Shown: positions 1 through 11,263 of the stretch, piece after piece
Numbering within the stretch: the first letter of the stretch is position 1
Layout of the letters: each line of letters starts with the position of its first letter
NCBI RefSeq assembly: GCF_000471905.2
Contig: NW_006496119.1
Span: 399,271-463,270, forward strand
DNA from: Amborella trichopoda
Lineage: Eukaryota > Streptophyta > Magnoliopsida > Amborellales > Amborellaceae
Length of the DNA: 64,000 nt
Reading direction: 5' to 3'
The notes under the pieces: generated by a model
Seen by the model: the letters and a program-made list of their open reading frames with translations, nothing else
Databases searched by the model: none
What the model was told of the DNA's origin: nothing
Program-made: the position numbers and the translations under genes

Positions 1-1042
1 GCCAGGGTGTTTAGATGACCCAGAGCTGGCTCAAGATGGTACTCTTAGGGAGAACCTTTGAGTACCAGGGCTCGAGGTGCTTGCCTGGCGTCGGGAGAGT
101 GGTAGAGGAAAGAGGGTCGGCTCGTGACTCCACCTGAGTCTAGCTCTGAAAGGGACTTGCGAAGATGGTGCATGTGCACCTTTAGGGTTAGCCGTCTGAG
201 TGACTTGGGGGTCAGCCCGGCCCGATCAATGGGTTCGACTTGTAGAGGCCGAGACCCATGAGCTTGTGTTTGTGAGGGGCGAGGCGAGAGCTTGTCTCAC
301 AAGGTGAAGTTGTGTGTGCCGAGAGGGAAGATAGAGCAATCAACCCTCCTGTGCTCGAGGTGGCATAGAGGTAGCGCTGCCCCGAGCTGTGGAAACTGAA
401 TGCATGACGCACGTAGGGTTTGGCCTGAGAAGGCCTAATCCTGGATGCGAGCTCAAGGCAACATCTCCCTGAGGTGTTGCTCAAGTGGATAGACCACGAG
501 CCTTAGAGTGTGTGTTAGAGGTGAAGACCTCAGGACATGCTCCTCGGTGTACCGAACCTCCAGGTGTGGAGGCTTGGAGTAGTGAAGGAGTATGAGGGTT
601 TGCCTTACGGCGAACCTCAGAAGCGACGACAGTTTGCTTGCCTTTCACAGGGATGGACGGGGCAGCCTTACGGCGTACTGCAGCAATATGACTGGCAAGA
701 GATTTGCCAGTAGTAGGATGCGCGGCAGCAGAAATGCTACCCATGCAAGGGGCATTGGTGGAGAGTCCACCAGGGAGAGAAAGCGGGGAGGCAAGGACCT
801 TTGAATCCCCTCTCACACCGACCCCGGTGAGAACCTGGGAGTCGGACAGTGAGTCCTGACTCAGAAGCAGAGTAAGGAAGGAGGCTTAAGCGGCTCCCTT
901 CCCTGGGACAGCCATGAGTGCATGGATAAGGAAATCCCCGACCCGACTGAACGGGTTGAACAATCCAGGTGCCATAGAAATGAGTGTAGAAAGTAAAGAA
1001 GGAAACTGATCAAACAAAAGCAAACCTATTAAGGGGTAGTAA
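1..1042 (-). mobile_element. Probable internal leader of an Ogre/Tat-like LTR retrotransposon, running off the left edge
   Basis: This stretch lies on the internal side of a minus-strand primer binding site at 1043-1061, so it should be the untranslated leader and start of the internal region of a minus-strand element that continues outside the window. Both strands have only short open frames (the longest is 111 codons, minus, 481-816), and none resembles gag or pol. Ogre elements carry an extra ORF upstream of gag, but I cannot show that this is one. The assignment rests on position only. Confidence 0.4.
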
Positions 1043-1061
1043 GTCCCCAGTGGAGTCGCCA
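1043..1061 (-). other. Primer binding site, tRNA-Arg type
   Basis: Read on the minus strand this is TGGCGACTCCACTGGGGAC. It starts with the TGG that pairs with the tRNA 3' CCA and matches the tRNA-Arg-type site described for Ogre and related Tat elements. It is the primer for minus-strand DNA synthesis and fixes the element's orientation: LTR to the right, coding region to the left. This site differs from the TGGCGC-type sites of M1 and P, so it marks a separate family. Confidence 0.7.
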
Positions 1062-1064
1062 AGC

Positions 1065-2179
1065 TGGTTAGGTGCCTCGATCTCTCCATCTAGATCGAGG
1101 TGATCTGGTGGCACGTGTCTCGAGTCTCTGGTGGACCCGGGATTTGAGATCCTATCTTGGAACCTTACTCAAGGGCAAGGGCATGTATACCAACCAATGA
1201 GAGAGAAATTTTAGGTGGGTTAGGGACTTGCTCGGGCTGGCCTGCGTGGGTGCCCTCTTCGATCACGAAGAAAGCCCCCTAGCTTCTTGAGCTGGTTCGA
1301 AATCTCCTCCCTTGACGTGTAACCCTCTTATTTTTCTGCACAACACTTCTATGGTTAATTTGTAAGACAAGTGGGTCGAAAAGGATCCTCCATTGTCTTA
1401 GGTAAATGCACGTTCATGAGAGAAGGCGATGAAGTGCAAGGTTAGATGAAAAATGGAAAGGAGAAGAGAGATTGACGAAGATGCGAGGCTAGCATGACAA
1501 CCGAAAGCCACCGACTCGAAGTGGTAGCAAGACGGGCATGGTTCATAGGATCGGCACGACTGCAGTACTACTCAAAACCAATGTTGGCGTGTCGGCACTA
1601 GGCTAGCCCTACCCTCAATCAAGTGAGAAGAGAAAACGGTGGAGAGGAAAGAACGAGACGAAGAAGAGAAGGGGAGATCTGGACATCAATTGACATCGTA
1701 GTGAGCAATGCAAGGAGGCGGCACATCCCTGGTGGACGACACTAGCTCTTGACGAGGCACACAACGATGGTTTCTCCTACGTCGCACGATGCGGGGAGAA
1801 TGACGATAGGCATCGACGAATGAAGGAAGCTCGCGAACGACGATGGGTGTTGCCAAGGCCTCTAGCAAGCGGCAATAGTATCATCATCTACGTTAGATGC
1901 ACAGCAAAGGAAGGCTCTTGCAAGCGGCAACACACTTCGTCGTCTAGGTTCTTCACCAAGACGTCAAAGCTGCGTCTATGGGCAGCGATGGGCAGTGCCG
2001 TCTACAGACTTCACTGAGAGAAAGAGACAGACGAGAAGAAGGAAAAGAAGACTCGTTCATGGTGCTGCCATCGTCATGCATGACTTGTGAGACCAAGGGA
2101 GGGGCATGCACATCACTGCCACTGCCATGCACGACCTTCGCTAGGGACTTAGAAGAAGACGAGGGAGAAGAGAGGGGAG
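1065..2179 (-). mobile_element. Probable 5' LTR of the Ogre/Tat-like element, cut by the assembly gap
   Basis: The sequence next to the primer site should be the end of the 5' LTR. On the plus strand it begins TGG at 1065-1067, so the minus-strand LTR would end in CCA. No second LTR copy is present and the far end is either in the gap at 2180-2655 or not recognised, so the length is unknown. There is no convincing coding potential. Short mixed-frame ORFs such as 1686-1868 and 1820-2017 look like chance. Confidence 0.4.
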
Positions 2180-2655
2180 NNNNNNNNNNNNNNNNNNNNN
2201 NNNNNNNNNNNNNNNNNNNNNNNNNNNNNNNNNNNNNNNNNNNNNNNNNNNNNNNNNNNNNNNNNNNNNNNNNNNNNNNNNNNNNNNNNNNNNNNNNNNN
2301 NNNNNNNNNNNNNNNNNNNNNNNNNNNNNNNNNNNNNNNNNNNNNNNNNNNNNNNNNNNNNNNNNNNNNNNNNNNNNNNNNNNNNNNNNNNNNNNNNNNN
2401 NNNNNNNNNNNNNNNNNNNNNNNNNNNNNNNNNNNNNNNNNNNNNNNNNNNNNNNNNNNNNNNNNNNNNNNNNNNNNNNNNNNNNNNNNNNNNNNNNNNN
2501 NNNNNNNNNNNNNNNNNNNNNNNNNNNNNNNNNNNNNNNNNNNNNNNNNNNNNNNNNNNNNNNNNNNNNNNNNNNNNNNNNNNNNNNNNNNNNNNNNNNN
2601 NNNNNNNNNNNNNNNNNNNNNNNNNNNNNNNNNNNNNNNNNNNNNNNNNNNNNNN
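2180..2655. other. Assembly gap (476 N)
   Basis: A run of 476 undetermined bases. It separates the LTR-like sequence on its left from repeat S on its right. Translated ORFs crossing it are not real. Confidence 1.
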
Positions 2656-3395
2656 GTACCTTTATACCGGTTGTAGAATTTACAGTCAGTTTTTCGGCTT
2701 TGTGAGCAGAATTCAACCGTTCATCATGTACGGGGTTCGGGTCAGGGATGGCCCGAGACCTTAGACCCGTAATGGAATTGGTCTCGCATCAATCAGGCTC
2801 GCGACCAGCATGATTTGGCTGCTCGAGCCAGGCACGATGCTGCTGAATTTCTTGCACTTTCTTCACTGATCAACAACTTCTCTCTAACTTTTCTTCGAGC
2901 TCAAATCGCTCGTCTTGACTAGACGAATATGCTCATCAAATTTGAACGCAATCCGACGTGGGATGGTCGAGATATGAGCATCAAAAGTCACTGGTCGTGA
3001 CTGTCCCTTTAATGGTGTAGTGTTGCAGGATGGCCGCACGGGAATAGCGTGTGGCTGCCAATAACTTCTTCCTGGAGTGTTCGTTTGGGCTGAAACTTGA
3101 CCCCTGTAGGTTTTCAACAGTATCAGATCTAATGGTAGTGGTCCGACAATAGTTTGGGATGTTGAAAATGTAGCTCTAGTTATAGGGGTCCGTTTCAGGG
3201 TGCTAGAGGCCGATTATGCTAGAACTATTTCTCGACCTGCACTGCCTTAGACATGTCGGAATGCGACGATACTTGACAGGAGACTTTTGAGAGACGTCAT
3301 GGGCTAGTTCTGGAGCTGTTTCTAGACTGTCAAAATTTCCACTACTTGCTAGGCCTTTATTGAGCAGAGGCCTCATGTTGATGAAAAATAAGTTC
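2656..3395 (-). repeat. Dispersed repeat S, copy 1
   Basis: Reverse-complemented, this segment matches 17965-18760 over most of its length with small indels. Shared stretches include the start (GTTGGAA followed by a reading FFINMR), the motif CTCATATCTCGACC, GCCTGATTGA followed by CAAGACCAATTCC-like sequence, and the tail near 2690. Coding frames are full of stops in both copies, so it is probably a non-coding part of a retroelement (LTR or untranslated region), though I cannot classify it. Its right edge abuts the RNase H coding sequence of M1 at about 3395, so it truncates M1. Its left end runs into the gap. Confidence 0.75.
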
Positions 3396-5045
3396 CAACA
3401 GGGAGTGTTATCTGTCAGTGGGTGTTCAGCTAAGTGGTCAGCAATGACTTGTCCTTTGATTGATTTTTTAGTAGTATATTCGATCTCGAACTCGCTCAAT
3501 AACATTCTCCACTTCGCCAAACGTCTGTTCAAGACTTGTCTCTCCAATAGGTACTTGAGTGGATCTATTTTTGATATGAGCTTGACAGAATCAGATAAGA
3601 CATGGCGTCTTAACTTCTGCATGAACCACACAAGCATCAAGCAATGCTTCTCCACATCCGTTATCTTGTCTCATAGTCCACCATAGTCTTTATGATGTAG
3701 TATATTGTTTATTCTTTTTCATGGTCATTGTATTATCCTAACATTACCCCCATGGTCTTGTCTCTCACTGATATGTATAGGAACAAGGGTTTGTTTGGAC
3801 TAGGAGGCCTAAGGACGGGAGGTTTCGTGAGGTACTCCTTGATTTGATCAAACGCTTCTTAGCACTCATTGTCCCATATGAATGGGGTATCTTTCTTGAG
3901 TAGTCTATTAAACAATGCACACTTATCTACTAGTTGTGAGATGAAACGCCTTATGGCTTGTATGCGACCTTGTAGCCCACGAATTTCTCTGATGTTCTAG
4001 GGAGAGGGCATTTCAATGATGGCTCATATTTTGAACGGGTCCACCTCGATGCCTCTTTGGCTTATTATAAAGCCTAGTAATTTGCTGGATTCAACCCCAA
4101 AGGCACATTTTTGCGGATTGAGTTTGAGTTGATGTTTTCGGAGCCTTTCGAAAATGGATCTCAGGTTGGTGAGATGATCAGTCCTGGTCTTCGACTTGAC
4201 CAGAATGTCGTAGACATAGTCTCCCATGATGGTGTGCATTAAGTCATGGAAGATGCTAGTCATTGCCTGTTGATAAGTTGCCCTTGCATTTTTTAGGTCG
4301 AAGGGCATGACTTTGTAGCAGTAAGTTCCCCATTACATTATGAACAAAGTCTTGGTCCGGTCTTCTTCTACTACGAAGAACTGGTTATAACCTAAGAAGC
4401 CATCCATGAATGACAACATCTCGTGCCCTCGACCAAGGCATCTATGTTTGGTAATGGAAAATTATCCTTTGGCATTCCTTGTTGAGGTCTTTGTAGTCAA
4501 CACACACTTGGATCTTCCCATCTTTCTTGGGTACGATCACTATGTTGGCCAACCATTCTGAGTAATCGATGGGGGTAATGAACTTCGCTCTAAGCAGCTT
4601 TTCGATTTCTTCTTTAATTTTGAGCTCAAGGTGGGTCTTTTGAGGTCAGAGTTTTTGTCTTACAGGCTTGACCTCTTCATTGAATATTAGGTGATGTTGC
4701 ACCAATGTGCGAGCTAGCTCTGACATATCATTGTATGACCAGGCGATGACATCGTGATATTCTTTGAGAAAGGAAATCATATTTTCCTGCTCCTCAGGAG
4801 ATAGGGAGGTTCCAATCTTGGTTAACCTTGGGTCCTTCTCAGTTCCTAAGTTTAATCGTCTCTTCGATGATAGCCATTGGGTCACCATCGAACCTGGGAT
4901 TGCTTGAATTGCTCAACATGGTAAGTGACTTCCTCAGCTTGAGGGATTTCTTCAGACTCTGGCTCTCTTGATCTTCGTCTTGGTCATTCAATTCATCATC
5001 TTGGGTATTGTGCACCGTTATCAGGCTATCTTGAGTGTTCGTCAT
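3396..5045 (-). pseudogene. M1 pol: reverse transcriptase and RNase H, degenerate and truncated
   Basis: Reverse transcriptase copies element RNA to DNA, and RNase H removes the RNA strand. Conserved pieces lie in order: an acidic linker and RT N-terminus (5045-4646), a shifted section around 4310-4640 with the palm region, the block MPFDLKNARATYQQAMTS (from 4308) through KCAFGVESSKLLGFI, and RNase H with the tail AKWRMLLSEFEIEYTTKKS (3655-3400). The catalytic box at 4207-4218 reads YVYD instead of YVDD, so the first catalytic aspartate is replaced by tyrosine. Several frameshifts separate the blocks. The coding homology stops abruptly at about 3395 at repeat S. P carries the corresponding region in full. 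Confidence 0.88.
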
Positions 5046-5780
5046 TTTTGAAAATTCTTTTTCATTATTATCAGTTTTATCATGTTTTGATTTTTCAAAG
5101 ATTTTTTAAATAACACAAGAGGTATCCCTTATGGGACTTGCGAGAGAAATATTGAGGACTGGATGTGCAGGGTGATTAGATGGCCACCCTGCGCCTATCA
5201 GTTTTTTGGCACCCGGACTTGAAGGTGCTGTTGGTATGCTTCCAGCGATTCTCGAGATAGGGGAATGATCAACTAATTCCATTCCTGGGTTTGAATTGGT
5301 GGATTAGCACGCTTGGCTATGTTAGAGCTGATTATGCATACCTTCAAATCCAAGTCAGCAAAAAGGTCTTCAATTCTTAGTCCTTGTGTGTGCTGAGATG
5401 TAGAATAAGAGGTATTCCCCATTGGGGATTCAAGGATCACCTTAGGCTGTTTGAAGGACGAGCATCAAGAGGATCAAGGCTTTGAATGCCTCCAGATACA
5501 AAGCCCGGATAGCTTGAAGGCCTCATCCGGCTTTATAATAAGGTGAGATAACACTCGAGACCTCTTCAATCTCCGTTTTCAGCTTTTTCTTCAAATGATT
5601 CAAAAATTGCCTCCGTTATGCCTTGCCTTTGACTACCCAAGCCTTGGCCTGGTTGGAAGCCTTGGGAGAAGAGCATGTGCCAAGCTTATAGGGACCCGAA
5701 ACCGTATCGATGTTGACATTGGATAATGTCATCCATCGATGTAGAAGTTTGTAAAATTTGAGGAACAGGGTCGCCGGCCT

Positions 5781-7098
5781 CTAGGCGTAAGGTGGCACAA
5801 TCGGCTTGCTAGAAGGAAGTAGGATTTCTCTGAGCTCGACTCCTTTAGGTAGCTTCCCATTATGTATACAAGGATTGAGAAAAGCAGGGGGTTCAACACA
5901 TACCTTTGCGATGACGTTTTTAGTTGAAAATTTGAGGCATTGATGGAGTGTAGAGGCGACCACGAGGTTTTTATGCAGCCACGATCTTCCTAACAACATG
6001 TTGAAAGAAGGTTTTCATTCCAAGATATAAAACTTTATCACTTGGATGGTAGGGCCGATTTTGAGTGTGAGAGGCAGTATGCCTTCAACTTGTCTTTTGG
6101 TTCCGTAGTTAGTTGGCATGGCTCGTAGTCATCCGGGCTTTTTCTTATCTGCTTCACTGTTTTCATAGGGCATATGTTTAAGAATGCCTCATTATCAACA
6201 AGCACTCTTCGTATCTCATATCCTTGCATGAAGACGGTGATGTGCAGAGGTTGGATGTGAAATCGGTTGAAGCTGGCTGGGATGTCATCATCTGTGAACA
6301 CGATTGGGGTTGGTGCCATGAGCTGGTTGATCATTCCACACAACTCATCTGGCTGTGTTTTGCTCGGGATATGTGTCTTGGCAAGGACCTTCTCGATGTG
6401 GGCTCTATGTGTGGGTGAATTGGTGAGTAGCTCCAAGATGGAGATTTGAGCATGGATCTTCCTGAGAGAGCTGGTAGATCGTAGGTGGTTGCAGATCCTT
6501 GAATTTCCTTGTTTGGCTCGTGATCTATGACCCCCGCTGGTTGTTTGATTTTTGAGGTATTTCTCATTCTTTCATTGAGAGTATCGACCATCAATTGAAT
6601 GGGTTTGAACACTCGACCTCTTCGGGTTGAGGAATTTCCCATTCTTTCATCGGGAGTATCGACCATCAATTGAATGGGTTTCAACACTTGGCCTCTTCGG
6701 GTTAAGAAGTCGACCTCACCAGCCTGAAGCTCGATAGGGTCAGCCTTAGCAAGAGTAATGGGAGACTTTGGGGTGTTGGCCTCTTGTTTAGAAGATGACG
6801 TCTTTTCATTGGTCCTGACCATATCAATCTCTAATGTGTCATCTTCATCATATCAGTCCCATTTAGGAAGGTTATCGAGGTTTGAAGATGAAGAGCTTCT
6901 TCTTAGGAGGCTCAAAAGATCTTCTTCGGGTTCTTGAAAGTGATGATCACAAGCTAATATGAACTGATTGGGATCCTCTTCTTCGTCTCCATACTCAATC
7001 ATGTGAATGACAACGTTCTCTTTCGAGTTGTTTTGGGCTCCTGGCTTTTTTATCGTTGTGACCACATTTTTTGGGAGAGGATTTGTAAAGATACCCAT
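5781..7098 (-). pseudogene. M1 gag-protease linker and aspartic protease, degenerate
   Basis: Retroviral-type protease cleaves the Gag-Pol polyprotein. The segment 6436-6038 aligns with P's protease (40340-40700), including PTSFNRFHVQPLHIT-like sequence upstream of the active site. The active-site motif, DNGAS in P, is DNEAF here (6182-6196), so the glycine needed for the catalytic loop is lost. Downstream, 5999-5781 holds the conserved LLGRSWLHKNLVVAS segment. An acidic linker lies at 7098-6853. An in-frame 75-bp tandem duplication (about 6581-6731) sits between the linker and the protease. Confidence 0.82.
6581..6731 (-). repeat. In-frame 75-bp tandem duplication in M1
   Basis: Two adjacent copies, offset by 75 bp (25 codons), share ACCATCAATTGAATGGGTTT. 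The encoded units both read KPIQLMVDT followed by ERM and then N-S-S or N-T-S. P has only one copy at the matching place (40190-40260), so the duplication arose in the M1 lineage. The frame is kept across it, which suggests it happened while the reading frame still mattered, or by chance. Confidence 0.85.
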
Positions 7099-7159
7099 CT
7101 TTTGATTAGGCTCTTCGACAGGTTGATTTCTAGGTGCGACAGTGATGTCCTCCTATTGA

Positions 7160-8640
7160 TTAACCCTTGATCACCCGTTTCAAATATATGCAGTTTTGAG
7201 TATCATGAGCATGGTTTTGATGCCATTTGCACCACTTGCTCTTATCCGTGACTTGAAATGGTGGTTCAAATGGTGGCGGTAGATAAATCATATTCTTAGC
7301 TAAGAGTAATTTCAACACGTTTTTTAATGAGTCTTTGAGAGGGGTAAAATTATCCTCTTGCCTTTGGTTATTATTTTGAGCGTTGGCTCTAGGCTGATCC
7401 CATCGGTTTTGATTCTGATTGTTGCATTGAGCAGCTGAGCGTTGGGCCAATCCGTTAACGACGATCTCATTAACCTGACCGGAACCATTCCCCTTGTTTT
7501 TGTTCTTATTTTGGGGAGCTGTTGTCGGCTTGTTGTCGGGCTTGGTACTAAGGGGTGTCCCTCTAGCCCTTTCATGTCGCGCCACCCTCTTGATCATGGA
7601 GTCAAAAGAGTGGGGGATAAGACCTTGGCAGAAGAAGGTCTTGTACTCGAGAGCAGCATTCTCTAAGACTATGGAGATCTTGGTTGGGTCTGTAAGTGGA
7701 CATTCTATGACCCGCATTGCCGTCTCGAGGAATCGACCGATGGAATCCTTGAAGGATTGTTCTGGGTTTTGTTTTGTTGCACTCAGGGAGAGAGGTCTTG
7801 GTGTCCACCCGTGGTAGTAAGAGACGAATAGGTTAAACATTTTGTCTGGAGTAATGTGTGGTCTAGCGAAATTTTTCTCTGATGCCAATTCAAGGCCTCA
7901 CCGTTCAATGTTTGTGAAAAGATGGCGTTCAGTTGGTTAGGCCTATCTTGGAAAGCTCGAACGGAGAGGAGGTACACGTTGACGTGAATCTCTAAATCTC
8001 TCTTCCCATTGAACTTGTTTCTAAATTCTTGGACAACAAATCTCAAGGAAAGGCCTTCCATGCCTCCAAGGATCTCATGAACATAGGCCTTTGGGGCTAG
8101 AATTTCATGCATGAACATTCTTACAAGTATATCCTGCATTACTTTTAAGGTGCCTTCTTGTTGAGTATTTGGCATGGTAGTAGGCCCACTGGTTGGTGGG
8201 TTCCCATGTGTAGACTGATAAGTTGAAACTTGGGGTATATGTTGGCCTGCATGGGCCTGAAATTGATGAGCCGCAGCCAATGGGGAAGTTTGATACATTG
8301 GTGCCTGAGGGGCATACTGACCATAGGTGTCGCCACAGGTTGCGAAAATTGCACGGTTTGTTGGACCAAATGAACCAAAGGGACCGATTGAAGAATTGAT
8401 TGACTCGGCTGTGCTAAGGGTTGACCTATACCACTAACTTGGTTTGAGATCGACCCGTAAGCTGGGGCATGAACAATGTAACCCAGGTCAACTAGACTTT
8501 TAAAGGCAGCTTGGACGCCTATCTCTCCTAAGGGTTGGTTTGAGTCGACACCTCTGCTTCGTACAGTATTCAGGACATCATGAGCTATACTATGGTGGCT
8601 CGAGGTTGAGTTAGATCTCTTAGACCTAGGTGGGTCTTGG
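7160..8640 (-). pseudogene. M1 gag, degenerate
   Basis: Gag forms the particle that packages element RNA. A Gln/Pro-rich N-terminal part (8640-8145) is followed by the retrotransposon gag core (8298-7600), with FRNKFNGKRDLEIHVNVYLL and RPNQLNAIFSQTL matching P's gag. A basic, Asn/Gln-rich tail ends in a CX2HX4HX4C-like knuckle, WCKWHQNHAHDTQNC, near 7240-7190. The long frame 7888-7160 preserves the C-terminal half. Frameshifts near 7800 and 8150 break the rest. P's gag begins at 38154 in the matching position. Confidence 0.82.
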
Positions 8641-10060
8641 TTTTGAGATCATTGCACCTCAAAGTTATCTTGGTTCGACTTATCGGAATTGGCTTTAAAT
8701 GCTGTTTCATGAATTTCTTCCCTCACTCAACTTCTACTTTGGTTGGCTAAAATCCTCTGTAGGACGATGCCTGGTTGGACTCCCTGACTAGTCAAGGTTT
8801 TTCAAGCAGAGCCGGCTTTTTAAGCCACACAGATCTCAGGATTAGGAGTGGATATATGGGACTCTGCCTTTAATTAAAGACTTGGACATTGGATAATGGA
8901 TTGTCTTGTGGTCGGTCAATAATTCCAAGGAATTGTAGCATACTGGTCCTTAGGTTTGGGCAGGTTAGGCTTAGAGTCGGCCATGGAGCAGTCATTATGG
9001 TCGCTTTGAGTGACTGACATGGTGATTGCTTTTTCCTGGGTTATAAAATCTAGACTTAGGTAAGATCTAAACTCGTTGACTTAGGGCAAACCTAGCCTGA
9101 CACTAGGGGCAAAAACCTTAGCTAAGACCTAGGCTAAGACAAGACTGAAACCTAGACTTACTAGACTCAATGGATTTTGGTTAAGACCCTGAACCAGGGT
9201 AAGTCTAGTCTAGCTCTAGAGGCAACTCTTAAGCTTAGATTAGATGGTGCTCTAGACTAGATGGTGCGCGAGTCTCAGCTCGGACCAAGAGTGGGTCTAA
9301 GTTTGGAGGGGTAAGCAACCCTAATGTATTTTTTTTGATTTTTTAATTATTTTTTATCTTATTAATTTTGATGAAACACAATTAAACTAAGCATTTTTAA
9401 AGCAGGGAAAATATGATTTCAATCAAAATTAACAAACTAAAATAAAATCAAAAGAGCAGAAACATAACAAATCTATCTGAAGCAAAATACGTTTTTATAT
9501 TTTAAAATTTTTATTTTAGTAAAAAATTGGTCAACAGGGAACCAAAAGTCCCTGGAATGGTCCTTTGGGGTCCCAAAATTTTGGGACACTTGCAGTTGGG
9601 CGACATGGGTAGTGTCTCACAGGCGGCACTAGTGGTGTTGCCCTTGTAGGGTGGGCGACGCGGCTGGTGTCGCCCAAAACGCTATTTTTTTTTTATATAT
9701 ATTTTTATCTTGTTAATATTTATGAAATAAGACTACTTTAAACTTGGAAGATGCAGGAAATAAAGCTATTTATGATGAAATAAATTAAAATAAAGTAAAA
9801 TAGAAAAGCTGAGATTGAACTGAAAATTTTTTTTTTGTATTTTTTAAAATTTTATTTTGATCTAAATTTTGTTTTTAGTCACAAAAGAGTCCCTATAACA
9901 TATCCACAAAGTTTTAGAGGTTTATGAGACATTTGAATTTGAGCGACATTGGAGTGTCGCCAGAAAAAGCAGGGTTTCTGGTCACATCCAACTTTTGGGA
10001 CCTTTAGTGACTAAAATAAGTGAAAATCATATTTTGAAGCTTGGCTCAAGCTCAAAATAG
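8641..10060 (-). other. M1 untranslated leader between primer site and gag
   Basis: About 1.4 kb without coding potential. The part nearest gag (8700-9300) aligns in reverse complement with P's leader at about 37700-38150. The part nearest the LTR is very AT-rich and holds two diverged tandem segments, about 9318-9686 and 9687-9972. Each starts with a T-run and carries the recurring near-palindrome that begins GGGCGAC and ends GTCGCCC (9598-9620, 9621-9643, 9653-9675, 9941-9961). Confidence 0.7.
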
Positions 10061-10077
10061 CCCCACGGTGAGCGCCA
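10061..10077 (-). other. M1 primer binding site
   Basis: On the minus strand this reads TGGCGCTCACCGTGGGG, directly inside the LTR with a three-base spacer. P's site (TGGCGCCCACTGTGGGG, from 36267) is nearly identical. TGGCGCC-type sites are usual in Tat/Athila elements. I do not assign the priming tRNA. Confidence 0.8.
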
Positions 10078-10080
10078 AAC

Positions 10081-11263
10081 TGTTTACGATGAAAATCTGA
10101 AGATCTTCCGATGAAGATCTCTCGAATTATAACACCTTAAACTAATTAAAAAGATATAAATCAAGTGGTAGAGAAAGTGGGACAGATTGAATTCATCTAT
10201 GAGGCAAAATTTACCCAGAAATGAGCAGATCTACTCTCAGATTTGTGGCAGAGCCAGCATGATCCAGAGCATTAAAATACGATTTTTAAGATAAGTTAAC
10301 ATATCAAAAATAAATAAAAGAATCCAAACATTAAAAATAAGAATAGAGAGAAAAATAAATAATACCAATTCGGGCCAGACGGCTCAGGATTCTCAACCTT
10401 CGAGGGCTCTCCCGTATCAGAACCGGTCCTCTTTGTCTCTCTGATTCAGATGTTAACCAGTAGATATCTGATGTAAAGGGTTAGATCTAGGGTTGTTGTG
10501 CCCTAATTCTAGTTTTTATCTAGGGTTTTTGTACCCTAGGTCTATGTTTTCTCAGTCTTGGGGGTTAGAACTTCAGGAGACTAGGGTTTCTATCTTTTTT
10601 AGGGTTTCAATCTATAGATTTCTCTAAAGCTGTCGGTCTTTCTCGGGGTCTGGAGGATAATTTCCTTAGTTTTCTAAGGGTTTTTTGATCTTCAGAGGTT
10701 GAATATAAATTCTGAGATTCTCTCTAATTTTTTGGGATTTTTCCTAATTTTTTAGGAATTTTCTAAGGGCTTTCCTATTTTTGGTATTTTTTGGGTAATT
10801 TTCCTAATTTTTGGAGTTTTAAGGTTTTTTTTGTCTCTTTTTCTCTCTCCTTTTGGGTTAGGGAGAGGGGGTATTTATAAGTTTCAATTAATGATTTGTC
10901 TTAAATTTTTTGGAGTTTTTTCGGATTTTTTTAGATTTATCTTGAAGTTTTAACCTTATCTAATTAAAGAAAACCCGTTTACTGCATTATCAACCAGCGT
11001 CTGGGCCTGTCGGGCCCAGTACAAGCTGGCCCGCGGCCTGACAGTTGGATCTCATAGGGACTAAATTGTTATTTGCTATATTGGTTTATCCGTAGGTCCG
11101 ATTCAGGTGATTCTTGGACAGTTGGAAAGCTCTTCGGCTCTACTTCAAATTGGGATAGGATTTGGGTGGTTTTGGGGTAGTTAAATTGGGCCTACTAGGA
11201 TAATGTGGTCCTAAGGGTTTAGAAAACCATAGAATTTGCCAGATTTAAAATGGGGTGTCTACA
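10081..11263 (-). repeat. M1 5' LTR, 1183 bp, complete
   Basis: On the minus strand it begins TGTAGACACCCCATTTTAAA (from 11263) and ends ATCGTAAACA (at 10081), giving TG...CA ends with a TGT/ACA terminal match. The inner end lies next to the primer site. The LTR of P (35237-36263) is its homologue: a 25-base stretch starting CCCTTAGGACC (M1 about 11191-11215) is identical, and the inner ends align closely. A TATA-like box sits at 10872-10880, about 385 bases from the start, so U3 is roughly the first 400 bases. Confidence 0.88.
10872..10880 (-). promoter_or_regulatory. TATA-like box in M1 LTR
   Basis: The minus strand reads TTATAAATAC, followed by a C-rich stretch and a CT-rich 5' region, as expected for an LTR promoter. 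The position, about one third into the LTR, fits a U3/R border shortly downstream. There is no transcript evidence. Confidence 0.5.

Larger units (their letters stand above)
3396..11263 (-). mobile_element. M1: Tat-type Ty3/gypsy retrotransposon, minus strand, 3'-truncated
   Basis: From right to left the element has a 5' LTR (10081-11263), a primer site (10061-10077), an AT-rich leader, gag, protease, reverse transcriptase and RNase H. It stops in RNase H at about 3395, where repeat S begins, so the second RNase H domain, integrase and 3' LTR are missing. It is the same family as P (35237-45246): gag, protease, RT and LTR segments align throughout. Many stops and frameshifts make it non-autonomous and dead. 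Without a second LTR, neither age nor target duplication can be read. Confidence 0.9.

Noticed and set aside
1978..2716. Long open frames across 2180-2655 on both strands
   Set aside because: They consist mostly of undetermined bases; the open frame is an artefact of the gap. The same applies to 36762-37334.
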